A stretch of 64,000 bases of DNA from Muribaculaceae bacterium (lineage in GTDB: Bacteria > Bacteroidota > Bacteroidia > Bacteroidales > Muribaculaceae), in assembly GCA_017405965.1 (NCBI GenBank), contig JAFQZK010000015.1:124001-188000 (forward strand), read 5' to 3'. The translations under genes were made by a program, and so were the position numbers. Positions within the stretch are counted from its first letter, which is position 1. Each line of letters opens with the position of its first letter. The notes below the pieces were generated by a model. It had not been told where the DNA came from. It ran no database searches and saw nothing but the letters and a program-made list of their open reading frames with translations. Shown one piece after another: positions 1-7,685 of this stretch.

Positions 1-636
1 GGTAGAGAGCAGGAAGTCATACAGACCGCCCACGATACCAGCGATGAGCAGGGGACGCGCCTGGTCGCCGCCCTTCTGACCGCTGACGAGCACCTGGGTG
101 GTCGCCGTAGCCTCGGGGAACGGGAACTTGCCGTGCATGTCGCTCACGAAGTACTTGCGGAAGGGGATGAAGAACAAAATTCCCAAGCAGCCACCCAGCA
201 GAGAGCTGAGAAAGACTTCCAGGAAGTTTACCGTGATTTCGGGATACTCGGCCTGCAGGATGTAGAGGGCAGGCAGGGTGAAGATGGCACCGGCCACGAT
301 GATGCCCGATGCGGCACCGATGGACTGGATAATGACATTCTCGCCCAGCGAGTTCTTGCGCTTGGTCGCTGCACCAATGCCGGCGGCAATGATGGCGATG
401 GGGATGGCAGCCTCAAACACCTGGCCCACCTTGAGGCCCAAATAGGCTGCTGCGGCACTGAAGATGACCGCCATAATCAGACCCAGCGAGACCGAGTATG
501 GCGTGATCTCGGGATACGTCTTGTCGGGCTTCAGGATGGGGACATACTTCTCCCCAGGCTTGAGCTCGCGCGCGGCGTTCTCGGGCAACGACATCTCGTC
601 TTGCTGTTGTTGAACAATGATTTCTTCGTCTTTCAT
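1..636 (-). CDS. OPT family oligopeptide transporter, N-terminal part
   Basis: Only the first 212 codons are in the window; the gene runs off the left edge. The product begins MKDEEIIVQQQQDEMSLPENA and continues with a hydrophilic stretch (PGEKYVPILKPDKTYPEITP), then hydrophobic segments including SLGLIMAVIFSAAAAYLGLK and IPIAIIAAGIGA. This is the usual start of bacterial OPT permeases, inner-membrane proteins that import small peptides or metal chelates with protons. The substrate cannot be read from this part. The start is the first ATG after an AT-rich divergent spacer shared with the secreted protein at 782. Family assignment is fairly sure. Confidence 0.8.
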   Translation of the reverse strand, partial: MKDEEIIVQQQQDEMSLPENAARELKPGEKYVPILKPDKTYPEITPYSVSLGLIMAVIFSAAAAYLGLKVGQVFEAAIPIAIIAAGIGAATKRKNSLGENVIIQSIGAASGIIVAGAIFTLPALYILQAEYPEITVNFLEVFLSSLLGGCLGILFFIPFRKYFVSDMHGKFPFPEATATTQVLVSGQKGGDQARPLLIAGIVGGLYDFLLST

Positions 637-749
637 AAAAACTTGATACTATTTAATTGGTAATGTTTTTAATCGGGTTAACAAACTGCGAAGATAGGCA
701 AAAATCAACAAACCGTCACCACCGATGGGCGAAAATCTGTGTTTTTTAC

Positions 750-757
750 TATCTTTG
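750..757 (+). promoter_or_regulatory. -7 promoter box TATCTTTG
   Basis: A perfect match to the Bacteroidota -7 consensus TAnnTTTG, 24 bases before the ATG at 782. No clear TTTG is seen at the -33 distance, so only the -7 half is supported. Confidence 0.5.
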
Positions 758-781
758 CGCATCAAATCATTTTAACACTGC

Positions 782-1606
782 ATGACAATGATGATCAAAA
801 GAATCTTATTACCGATAATGGTTGCCCTCCTGACGATAGGAGCGGTGAATGCCCAGAATGCCTATTGCAGCGAGCAGGTTACCCTTGATGAGCTTGCAGC
901 CTACATCGATACCACTCGAAATGTGGAACCGAGTGTCAAGCTGTTCTATACCAACCTGGTGAACAATCCCACCCACAGCTACCGCATCGAGCATCTGGAC
1001 TTGGGTTTCAACGGATGCACGGGCCGTGTTGACGAGAAGGTGGTCATGGCCGACGGAACTCGTCGTGACAACATCTTCATCTTCAACGAGAAAGGGCTGC
1101 TCACCCAATCCACTATCCAAGGCAGTAAGGGCAACAAGACGGTGGTGGACTACACCTATTCCTATGATCCAGTGCTGGGCTACACCATCAAGCAGAGCAA
1201 GAGCAAGAGCCGCACCATCAACTATGCGCCCATCTACGGCGAGCATGGGCGTCGCGAGTCCATCAAGGGCAGCAACGGCCAGCGTCAGGACTATTTCTAC
1301 AACGAACAGGGACATCTGGCAAAACTTGTCATCAACCCCGCGAAAGGCGACAAGCGCACGTTGCTCTATCAAGGGGGCTATGTCGTGCGTGAGGAAACCG
1401 GTGGCAAGGCTTTCCGCTACCACTACGACTTTGACACGGCAACAGGAAAGAAGTTCTTGATTTCCATCGAGGAACTGAAGGGCACCGAGGTGGTGCATGT
1501 GCGCACCTTCGACTACGATATCGACACCCACGGACGCTATACCCGCGTCACTGTCGCCCTCGACGGCAAGCACCAGATGACGGTTACACGCAGCTATGCT
1601 GAGTGA
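782..1606 (+). CDS. Secreted protein of unknown function with YD-like strands
   Basis: I do not recognise the family. The first 25 residues (MTMMIKRILLPIMVALLTIGAVNAQ) form a type I signal peptide, so the 274-residue product is exported. The rest is rich in Tyr, Asp and Gly and has repeated motifs of the kind YNEQGHLAKL, FNEKGLLTQS and YDIDTHGRYT. These resemble the YD/RHS-like beta-strand repeats of many Bacteroidales surface proteins. No enzymatic motif is visible. An ATG three codons downstream (position 791) is an equally good start. It may be expressed alone; the PorE-like gene follows after about 90 bases. Confidence 0.7.
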   Translation: MTMMIKRILLPIMVALLTIGAVNAQNAYCSEQVTLDELAAYIDTTRNVEPSVKLFYTNLVNNPTHSYRIEHLDLGFNGCTGRVDEKVVMADGTRRDNIFIFNEKGLLTQSTIQGSKGNKTVVDYTYSYDPVLGYTIKQSKSKSRTINYAPIYGEHGRRESIKGSNGQRQDYFYNEQGHLAKLVINPAKGDKRTLLYQGGYVVREETGGKAFRYHYDFDTATGKKFLISIEELKGTEVVHVRTFDYDIDTHGRYTRVTVALDGKHQMTVTRSYAE

Positions 1607-1697
1607 TGGCTACATTGGGCTGGCGGTCAGAAACTGACTGGTATTGACAATAAACCGCGCGGGTTTCTCGTTAATAATGAAATAGCAACGCAATTTC

Positions 1698-3695
1698 ATG
1701 AAACGGATACTATATATCGTGGTGGGCTTGATGATGGCATCGGTGGTGCTGTCATTGGCGTCATGCAAGGGCCCGAAACTCAAGGAGGCCGACGAGGCCT
1801 ACGACCGTGGCGAATACTTTGATGCCGCGACTATCTACCGTAAACTCTACAATCGCTATAACCGCAAGGAGGACGCCTGGTTGCGTGGTGAACTGGCTTT
1901 CCAGCTGGGTATGTGCCACCTGAAACTTAATCAGGGTAACCGTGCTACTGCCGCGTTCCAGAACGCCATCCGTTACGAGTACGAGGACACGACGCTCATG
2001 CTGCGTCTGGGTCAGGCCCAGCAGCGCGAGGGCCAATATGCCGCTGCCATTAACAGCTACAACGAGTATCTTGAGATCGCCCCCGACAGTTGGGAAGCTA
2101 AGGTGGGTATCCAGGGTTGTGAACTGGCGCCTCAGTTGAAAGAGGAAGGCTCGCGTTACATCGTCAAGCAGGACAAACTGTTCAACTCGCGCCGCGCCGA
2201 CTATTGCCCCATGTACCTTGACAAGAACCTGGAGTACATCTATTATACCTCGACCAACGAGAAATCGACGGGTGAACTGCGCAGCGAGATCACCGGCACC
2301 AAGAAGGGCGACATCTACTTCTCCAAGAAGGACGATAAGGGCAAGTGGACACGCCCCGAGGTCGTTGACGGTGGCTTGAACACCGAGCACGACGAGGGTG
2401 CGCCCGCATTCTCGCCCGACGGCTCGACGATGTATCTGGCCCGTGCCGTGCGCCAGGATTGGCCTACCGTTGTCGAAATCTACACCAGCACGCGCAGCGA
2501 GGCCAAGTGGAGTGCACCGCAAAAGTATGAAATCACCGGCGACACCCTGAGCAACTATGCCGACCCCTTTGTCAGCCCCGACGGACAATGGCTGTATTTC
2601 ACCAGCGATATTCCCGGTGGTCAAGGCGGTACCGACATCTGGCGCATCAACCTCAAGGACAAGCATGGTACCCTGGAGAACCTGGGTCCGCAAATCAATA
2701 CCAAGGGCAACGAGCGTTATCCCAACGTGCGCACCGACAGCCTCTTGTACTTTGCCAGCGACGGTCATCCCGGCATGGGTGGTCTTGACCTGTTCGTGGC
2801 CAAATTGCAACCCCGTGAAGAAGGCGACAACGTCTCGATGGACCGCTGGGTGATTGAGAATATGGGTGTGCCGATGAACTCGGCTGCCGACGACTTCGGC
2901 ATCACTTTCGGTCAGGGCGAGAGCGGTTTCTTCTCCAGCAACCGCGGTGATGCCCGTGGCTATGACCACATCTTCAGCTTCATCAAGCCCGACCTGCAGA
3001 TATGGATTTCGGGCTATGTCGTCGATAAGGACGATGAACCTGTCCCCAACGCGGTCATCCGCATCGTGGGCGACGACGGCAGCAACCAGAAGACCGCCTC
3101 CAAGCCCGACGGCTCCTTCCGTTTCGACTTGCAGCGTGGCGTCAAGTATGCCATGCTGGCCAGTGCCGACGGTTACCTCAATGCCCGTCAGGAGTTTGAG
3201 AGCGATAGCGTCGAGGAGGATGCCGAGTATAATGTGGACTTCATCCTCGCTGCAATGTTCAAGGCTCAGGTGGTTGAGAACATCTTCTACGACTTCGACA
3301 AGGCCGTGCTGCGTGACGAGTCCAAACTGGCCCTTGACAGCATGGTGATGCTGCTCAAGGATCATCCCAACATCGTCATCGAGATGGCCTCGCACACCGA
3401 CCGCGTGGGTAGTGCGAAATACAATCAGGGACTGTCGCAGCGCCGTGCTCAGAGTGTTGTGGACTACCTGATCGAGAACGGTATTCCGCGTGAGCGACTC
3501 AAGCCTGCCGGCTATGGCGAGTCCCGCCCCAAGACGGTCACCAAACGCATCCACAGCCAGTATCCCCAGTTCGAGGAAGGTGTAACGCTCAACGAGGAAT
3601 TCATCAAGACGCTGAGCAAGGAGGATCAGGAAGCCGCCGACCAGATCAACCGGCGCACCGAGTTCACCGTCCTCGACACCGACTACCAGTATTAA
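1698..3695 (+). CDS. porE: PorE-like OmpA-family lipoprotein (type IX secretion)
   Basis: A 665-residue outer-membrane lipoprotein. The signal peptide ends in a lipobox, LASC, with the lipidated Cys at residue 23. TPR repeats follow (about 28-140), then a PD40/WD40-like beta-propeller (about 160-430, with repeated SPDG..LYF motifs such as VSPDGQWLYFTS). Next is a carboxypeptidase-regulatory-like domain (about 435-525, ending before AAMFKAQVVENIFYDFDK). Last is an OmpA peptidoglycan-binding domain (about 530-640, with the MASHTDRVGSAKYNQGLSQRRA motif). This architecture and length match PorE of Porphyromonas gingivalis, thought to anchor the type IX secretion machinery to peptidoglycan. The symbol rests on architecture; a paralogous OmpA lipoprotein is the alternative. 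Confidence 0.75.
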   Translation: MKRILYIVVGLMMASVVLSLASCKGPKLKEADEAYDRGEYFDAATIYRKLYNRYNRKEDAWLRGELAFQLGMCHLKLNQGNRATAAFQNAIRYEYEDTTLMLRLGQAQQREGQYAAAINSYNEYLEIAPDSWEAKVGIQGCELAPQLKEEGSRYIVKQDKLFNSRRADYCPMYLDKNLEYIYYTSTNEKSTGELRSEITGTKKGDIYFSKKDDKGKWTRPEVVDGGLNTEHDEGAPAFSPDGSTMYLARAVRQDWPTVVEIYTSTRSEAKWSAPQKYEITGDTLSNYADPFVSPDGQWLYFTSDIPGGQGGTDIWRINLKDKHGTLENLGPQINTKGNERYPNVRTDSLLYFASDGHPGMGGLDLFVAKLQPREEGDNVSMDRWVIENMGVPMNSAADDFGITFGQGESGFFSSNRGDARGYDHIFSFIKPDLQIWISGYVVDKDDEPVPNAVIRIVGDDGSNQKTASKPDGSFRFDLQRGVKYAMLASADGYLNARQEFESDSVEEDAEYNVDFILAAMFKAQVVENIFYDFDKAVLRDESKLALDSMVMLLKDHPNIVIEMASHTDRVGSAKYNQGLSQRRAQSVVDYLIENGIPRERLKPAGYGESRPKTVTKRIHSQYPQFEEGVTLNEEFIKTLSKEDQEAADQINRRTEFTVLDTDYQY

Positions 3696-3730
3696 ACTTA
3701 TAGTCTTGTTGTCAGACAAACCAAGACAAC

Positions 3731-4443
3731 ATGAACGACAAAGATAACAATACCGTGGCAGATATAACAATTCAAGTTCCCGAGTCAGAATACAGTTCAA
3801 TTCTGCAACAGGCTGTTGCAGTTATTGACAAGACTAGAAATGTTGTCACCAAAAGCGTGTGTGCCGCAATTGGAACAGCACACTGGGAGTTAGGAAAACT
3901 CTTGCATGACCGTAAGCGGAGAGCACTCATGGCAGTAGAGTGGTTAGACGCTTGGCTGCAGACTTGAAAGAACGCTATCCCCAAATGGGCATGTCGCCCC
4001 GCAACTTATGGTATATGAAGGGATTCTATGAGAGGTTTTCTGAAAGTGATCCAAAACTGCGACAGGCTGTCGCACTTTTGCCATGGGGACACACCTTGAA
4101 GTTGATGCAGAAGTTCGGAAACGATGATGAGGCTATCCTCTATTACGCTCAGGAAACTACATCTAAAGGCTGGAGCAGAGACTTGTTGACCAATGCTATC
4201 AGTATGCAGATGCACTTACGGAAAAGCGAATCAACAGACAATAACTTTGTATTGACTTTGCCGACAGGACAAGCCCAACTTGCTGATGAAGTCTTCCGTA
4301 GTAGTTACAACCTCGGTTTCCTTGGTGTTCGCAATCCAATTCTTGAGACTGAACTTGAAGCGTTCGGCAAAGAGTTGCCTTACCGAACTGAATTCCCCTT
4401 GATGGACAATGAGCATAACAATGAAGTGAAAGATATAAAATGA
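3731..4443 (+). pseudogene. Frameshifted, truncated YhcG/DUF1016-type nuclease remnant
   Basis: Two frames together spell the N-terminal DUF1016 (YhcG) domain. The first (3731-3967) reads AIGTAHWELGKLLHDRK. The second continues with HGSRVVRRLAADLKERYPQ then MSPRNLWYMKGFYERF. The homology passes from one frame to the other at about 3916, where one base appears to be missing; the second frame has a TAA at 3913-3915. YhcG proteins are normally about 350 residues and end in a PDDEXK nuclease domain. Here the reading stops soon after LGFLGVRNPILETELEAF, so the catalytic part is absent. The patch is AT-richer than its surroundings, which suggests acquired DNA. A sequencing error could explain the frameshift but not the missing end. 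Confidence 0.7.
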
Positions 4444-4464
4444 CAATAATAGTAATCTGCTGAA

Positions 4465-5241
4465 ATGAGACCACTTAGATTTGCAATAATCACCCTTGTT
4501 GCCCTAACAACTCTCATGGCGGTAGCCCAAGAGCAAAGAACAGATATAATTATCCCAAAGTTCTTAATCAACGGCTATTTTTTTCGTGAGCTACCAAATC
4601 TCCCAGATAATGCGAATCCAACTTACACACGACTGAAAGATTCAGAAGGGAACAAGATACTTGCCATTGGACTTGATGTCGATTTACCTGAATCTGTCAT
4701 CAGCAAGGCAATACCCCTAGAACAAGTGCACAATGCCAATCAGTTCCTGAATGGTGCAAATATGATGGCAACGATGTTGGAATTGGCTCAAGCAGGTGTA
4801 AAAGATGATGGCACTTTCTACTCACCTAAGGCAGGTGAGCCATTCCCACCATTTAACGAAGTAGATTTAGATGGACGCAGATGGACAAACGACAGTGTAA
4901 AAGGTCATGTGGTGGTGCTTAACCTGTGGTATTCTGGTTGTGGACCGTGCCGTGCCGAAATGCCTGAACTATCAACGTGGAAGGAACAATTCCCTGATGT
5001 CATGTTTTTCTCTGCTACCTACCATGATGCAGAGGTTGTCCAAAAGATAACTGAAAAGCACCATTTCACATGGACACACCTCGTTGAAGCCAAGGATATG
5101 ATGTCCTGGATTGGGACCGAAGGCTTTCCCTTTACAGTGGTTGTTGATAAAATGGGAATTGTCCGCTATGCCGTTCATGGCACAAGCCAGGAAATACGTG
5201 CCGAACTTATTGCAAAAATAAAAGAAGCAGAAGAAATATGA
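4465..5241 (+). CDS. Secreted TlpA-like thioredoxin-fold protein
   Basis: 258 residues with an N-terminal signal peptide (about 1-21, ending MAVAQ). The C-terminal half is a TlpA/ResA-type thioredoxin fold with the redox motif CGPC in LWYSGCGPCRAEMPEL, and a later cis-Pro region (GTEGFPFTVVVDKMG). Such proteins reduce or exchange disulfides in the periplasm and often receive electrons from DsbD-like partners. The first hundred residues are an extra domain of unknown role. The start is 21 bases after the stop of the yhcG remnant and the base composition is similarly AT-rich, so both may have arrived together. The specific substrate is unknown. Confidence 0.8.
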   Translation: MRPLRFAIITLVALTTLMAVAQEQRTDIIIPKFLINGYFFRELPNLPDNANPTYTRLKDSEGNKILAIGLDVDLPESVISKAIPLEQVHNANQFLNGANMMATMLELAQAGVKDDGTFYSPKAGEPFPPFNEVDLDGRRWTNDSVKGHVVVLNLWYSGCGPCRAEMPELSTWKEQFPDVMFFSATYHDAEVVQKITEKHHFTWTHLVEAKDMMSWIGTEGFPFTVVVDKMGIVRYAVHGTSQEIRAELIAKIKEAEEI

Positions 5242-5305
5242 AAGACTAAATCCGCTGAATGGTTAAGGATACAATGCCGCCTTGCCAGCCTGTAGCTAAA
5301 TATCG

Positions 5306-5360
5306 GGAATATAACCAAATATTATATAATTTGATAAATTTCCCGCCCGCCAGGGCGGTT
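5306..5360. repeat. Palindromic intergenic element, copy 1
   Basis: A GC hairpin (CCGCCC, loop GCCA, GGGCGG at 5343-5358) is joined to AT-rich arms: GGGAATATAACCAAATATTAT on one side, and ATAATTTGATAAATTTCCCG on the other. The arms are imperfectly complementary. A second, more complete copy lies at 46397-46502 in opposite orientation. This copy sits between the TlpA-like gene and the end of the Ugd-like gene, where a bidirectional terminator would be expected. Confidence 0.6.
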
Positions 5361-5396
5361 AATACAAACAGCCGAAACAATGATGGCACAACCTGT

Positions 5397-6710
5397 TTAG
5401 CGGCCGATGCAGTAATAGGTAAAGCCCATATCCTGCAGCTCGTTACCGTCATAGACATTGCGGCCGTCGATGACGACGGGAGTTTTCATCAGGCTTTTGA
5501 CGGTATGCCAGGCGGGGATGCGGAATTGCCGCCACTCGGTGAGCAGCAATACGGCGTCGGCACCTTTCACGGCATCATACATGTCCAGTCCGCAATACAC
5601 ATTGCTCCAGCGGCGCTTGGTGGCGTTCATCGCTACCGGGTCATAGACGCGCACATTGCAACCGGCATCCATCAGCAGATTGATGGTGTCGATGGCCGGA
5701 GCGGCGGTCATGTCGTCGGTCTCGGGTTTGAAACTCAGTCCCCACAGGGCGACGGTCTTTCCTGCCAGCTCTCCCTTATAGTGATTGTAGAGTTTCTTGT
5801 ACAAGATGCGCTTCTGGCGATTGTTCACGTTCTCCACGGCCTTGAGGATTTCCATATCGTGATTGTGCTCGCTGCCGATCTTGATCAGGTCGTTGATGTC
5901 CTGGGGGAACAGTGTGCCGCCGTAGCCGCAACCCGGGAAGATGTACTTAGGACCGATGCGGCTGTCGGTGCCCACGCCGTGGCGAACCACGTTGACGTCG
6001 GCGCCCACGATCTCGCACAGGTTGGCAATCTCGTTCATGAAGCTCACGCGGGTGGCGAGCATCGAAGTGGCGGCATACTTGATCATCTCGGCCGTGCGGG
6101 TGTCGGTGTAGATGACCGTGCGGTTGTTGTGCATCAGGATGGTGCGGTACAGGCGCTCCATGGCTTGACGTGCAGAGGCTGTCTCGGTGCCGATGACAAT
6201 GCGGTCAGGCTTCATGAAATCCTTGATGCCGTTACCCTCGGTGAGGAAGTCGGGGTTGCTGGCCACGTCAAACTTGATGTCGGCCTTGCGCTGCTCCAGA
6301 GTCTCGCTGATGATCTTGGTCACGTGTTGTGCGGTGCCCACGGGGACTGTCGATTTGATGACAAACACGCTGTAGCGGGTGATGTATTGGCCGAAGTCCT
6401 TGGCGATGTCAAGAATCGGGCCCAAGTCGGTCAAGCCGTCGGCATCGGCCGTTGTGTCGATGGCGCAGAAGACGAAATCCTGATCGATGAATCCCTGCTT
6501 GTAGTCGCTCGAGAAGGTGAGACGCTTGTCGGTGACATTGCGGTTGATCATGTTGTCCAAACCCGGCTCGTAGATGGGAATTGCGCCATACACGAGACGG
6601 TTGATCTTCTGGCTATCCCGATCCACACAAGTCACAGTCACACCCAGGTCGGCGAAGCAGGTTCCGCTCACCAGACCGACATATCCTGTTCCTACGATTG
6701 AAACGTTCAT
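5397..6710 (-). CDS. UDP-glucose 6-dehydrogenase-like protein lacking catalytic residues
   Basis: 437 residues with the full UDP-glucose/GDP-mannose dehydrogenase fold: NAD-binding GTGYVGL at the start, STVPVGT, HGVGTDSRIGP, and a C-terminal UDP-binding domain with WGLSFKPETDDM. Normal members oxidise UDP-glucose to UDP-glucuronate through a Cys in GGSCFPKD. Here that segment reads GGTLFPQD, so the nucleophilic Cys is Leu267 and the Lys is Gln270. The Asn of KYAAN is Thr215, the Arg of TDDMR is Thr335, and the Glu of SNPEFL is Asp154. The fold looks intact but the oxidation chemistry should be lost or changed. The chosen ATG at 6710 begins MNVSIVGTGYVG; an upstream in-frame Met lies in the promoter. 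The fold is sure, the activity is not. Confidence 0.85.
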   Translation of the reverse strand: MNVSIVGTGYVGLVSGTCFADLGVTVTCVDRDSQKINRLVYGAIPIYEPGLDNMINRNVTDKRLTFSSDYKQGFIDQDFVFCAIDTTADADGLTDLGPILDIAKDFGQYITRYSVFVIKSTVPVGTAQHVTKIISETLEQRKADIKFDVASNPDFLTEGNGIKDFMKPDRIVIGTETASARQAMERLYRTILMHNNRTVIYTDTRTAEMIKYAATSMLATRVSFMNEIANLCEIVGADVNVVRHGVGTDSRIGPKYIFPGCGYGGTLFPQDINDLIKIGSEHNHDMEILKAVENVNNRQKRILYKKLYNHYKGELAGKTVALWGLSFKPETDDMTAAPAIDTINLLMDAGCNVRVYDPVAMNATKRRWSNVYCGLDMYDAVKGADAVLLLTEWRQFRIPAWHTVKSLMKTPVVIDGRNVYDGNELQDMGFTYYCIGR

Positions 6711-6756
6711 AGTGCTATTATTCTTTTGTTGTTGGTTTGCGATTGTAATCAATCTG

Positions 6757-6764
6757 CAAATATA
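6757..6764 (-). promoter_or_regulatory. -7 box TATATTTG for the Ugd-like gene
   Basis: On the minus strand TATATTTG matches TAnnTTTG, 46 bases before the ATG at 6710. No TTTG is seen at the expected -33 distance. Confidence 0.45.
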
Positions 6765-6784
6765 GAAAGTTTTTATCGTTTTTT

Positions 6785-6816
6785 CTTGCTCTTTCCATTA
6801 AAAAATGCTAAGTTTG
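6785..6816 (+). promoter_or_regulatory. Promoter of the aquaporin gene
   Basis: CTTG (6785-6788), a 20-base spacer and TAAGTTTG (6809-6816) fit the Bacteroidota pattern with one mismatch in the -33 half. The leader to the ATG at 6885 would be about 60 bases. Confidence 0.6.
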
Positions 6817-6884
6817 CCATTTCAAAAGACAGCTAATTATCCAAGAATGAAAATTACTTGTTTAACTTAATAACTAATTACACT

Positions 6885-7574
6885 ATGAAAAAGTATTTAG
6901 CTGAATTAGTGGGTACATTTGTACTGACGTTCCTGGGATGCGGCGCTGCTGTCGCATTGGGTTGTGGTGCTGATACCGCATCGATTGTGGGCACGGCCTT
7001 TGCATTCGGTCTCGCTGTAGTGGCTATGGCCTACACGATTGGAGGCATTAGCGGTTGCCACATCAATCCTGCGATTACACTGGGATGCTTCTTGAGCGGC
7101 CGCATGACTGCCAAGGACTGTGGTATGTACATTGTCTTCCAGGTAATCGGTGCCATCCTTGCTGCTGCTGTGCTGGCTGGTATCGTTGGCACTGCCCCCG
7201 AGGCAGTCATCACGACCAAGACAGGCGCCAATGCCTGCGCTTTCGGCGTGACCAATGGCCTGATCGTCGAGATTGTGCTCACTATGATCTTTGTGCTTGT
7301 TGTCCTGGGTGCAACCGCCAAGACCAATGGCGCCACCAACAATTTCGCTGGTTTGGCCATCGGTTTGTCGCTGATTCTCATCCACCTGGTGGGTATCCAC
7401 TTTACCGGCACCTCGGTTAACCCGGCCCGTTCCATCGGCCCGGCCTTGTTCGAGGGTGGTGATGCATTGAATCAGTTGTGGGTGTTCATCATCGGCCCGT
7501 TTGTCGGCGGTGCTTTGGCTGCCCTGATCTGGAAGATCATCGACTGCAACTGCGACAAGAAGGTCGAAGACTAA
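6885..7574 (+). CDS. aqpZ: Aquaporin Z / MIP-family channel
   Basis: 229 residues, an inner-membrane channel for water and perhaps small neutral solutes. Both pore signature motifs are present, HINPAITLG and SVNPARSIGP, on the two half-helices of the family. The hydrophobic pattern gives six transmembrane segments, beginning YLAELVGTFVLTFLGCGAA and ending VFIIGPFVGGALAALIWKII. The length and the absence of an enlarged second pore loop favour AqpZ over GlpF. The ATG at 6885 (MKKYLAEL) is preferred to an upstream in-frame start because it begins exactly where the family begins. It is followed by a terminator and appears monocistronic. Confidence 0.93.
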   Translation: MKKYLAELVGTFVLTFLGCGAAVALGCGADTASIVGTAFAFGLAVVAMAYTIGGISGCHINPAITLGCFLSGRMTAKDCGMYIVFQVIGAILAAAVLAGIVGTAPEAVITTKTGANACAFGVTNGLIVEIVLTMIFVLVVLGATAKTNGATNNFAGLAIGLSLILIHLVGIHFTGTSVNPARSIGPALFEGGDALNQLWVFIIGPFVGGALAALIWKIIDCNCDKKVED

Positions 7575-7596
7575 TCAATCAGAATCCAACCAAATC

Positions 7597-7628
7597 AAAG
7601 GAGGAGCGGCGTTCTGTCGCTCCCCTTT
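7597..7628 (+). terminator. Terminator after aqpZ
   Basis: The stem AAAGG(A)GGAGCG pairs with CGCTCCCCTTT across the loop GCGTTCTGT, with one bulged A, 22 bases after the aqpZ stop. Confidence 0.65.
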
Positions 7629-7685
7629 GTATTATGGGTTAAAGATGTGTCTTTACATCAGGAATGATAACTGCACGCTTAGGGG

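Noticed and set aside
1761-3800. Long open frame on the minus strand opposite the PorE-like gene
   Set aside because: It is a shadow of the + strand gene. The translation is a low-complexity Val/Leu/Gly/His mix with no domain, and the + frame has clear domains and a lipobox.
5259-6701. 480-codon + strand frame opposite the Ugd-like gene
   Set aside because: The minus strand encodes a full nucleotide-sugar dehydrogenase fold; the + translation has no signal or motif.
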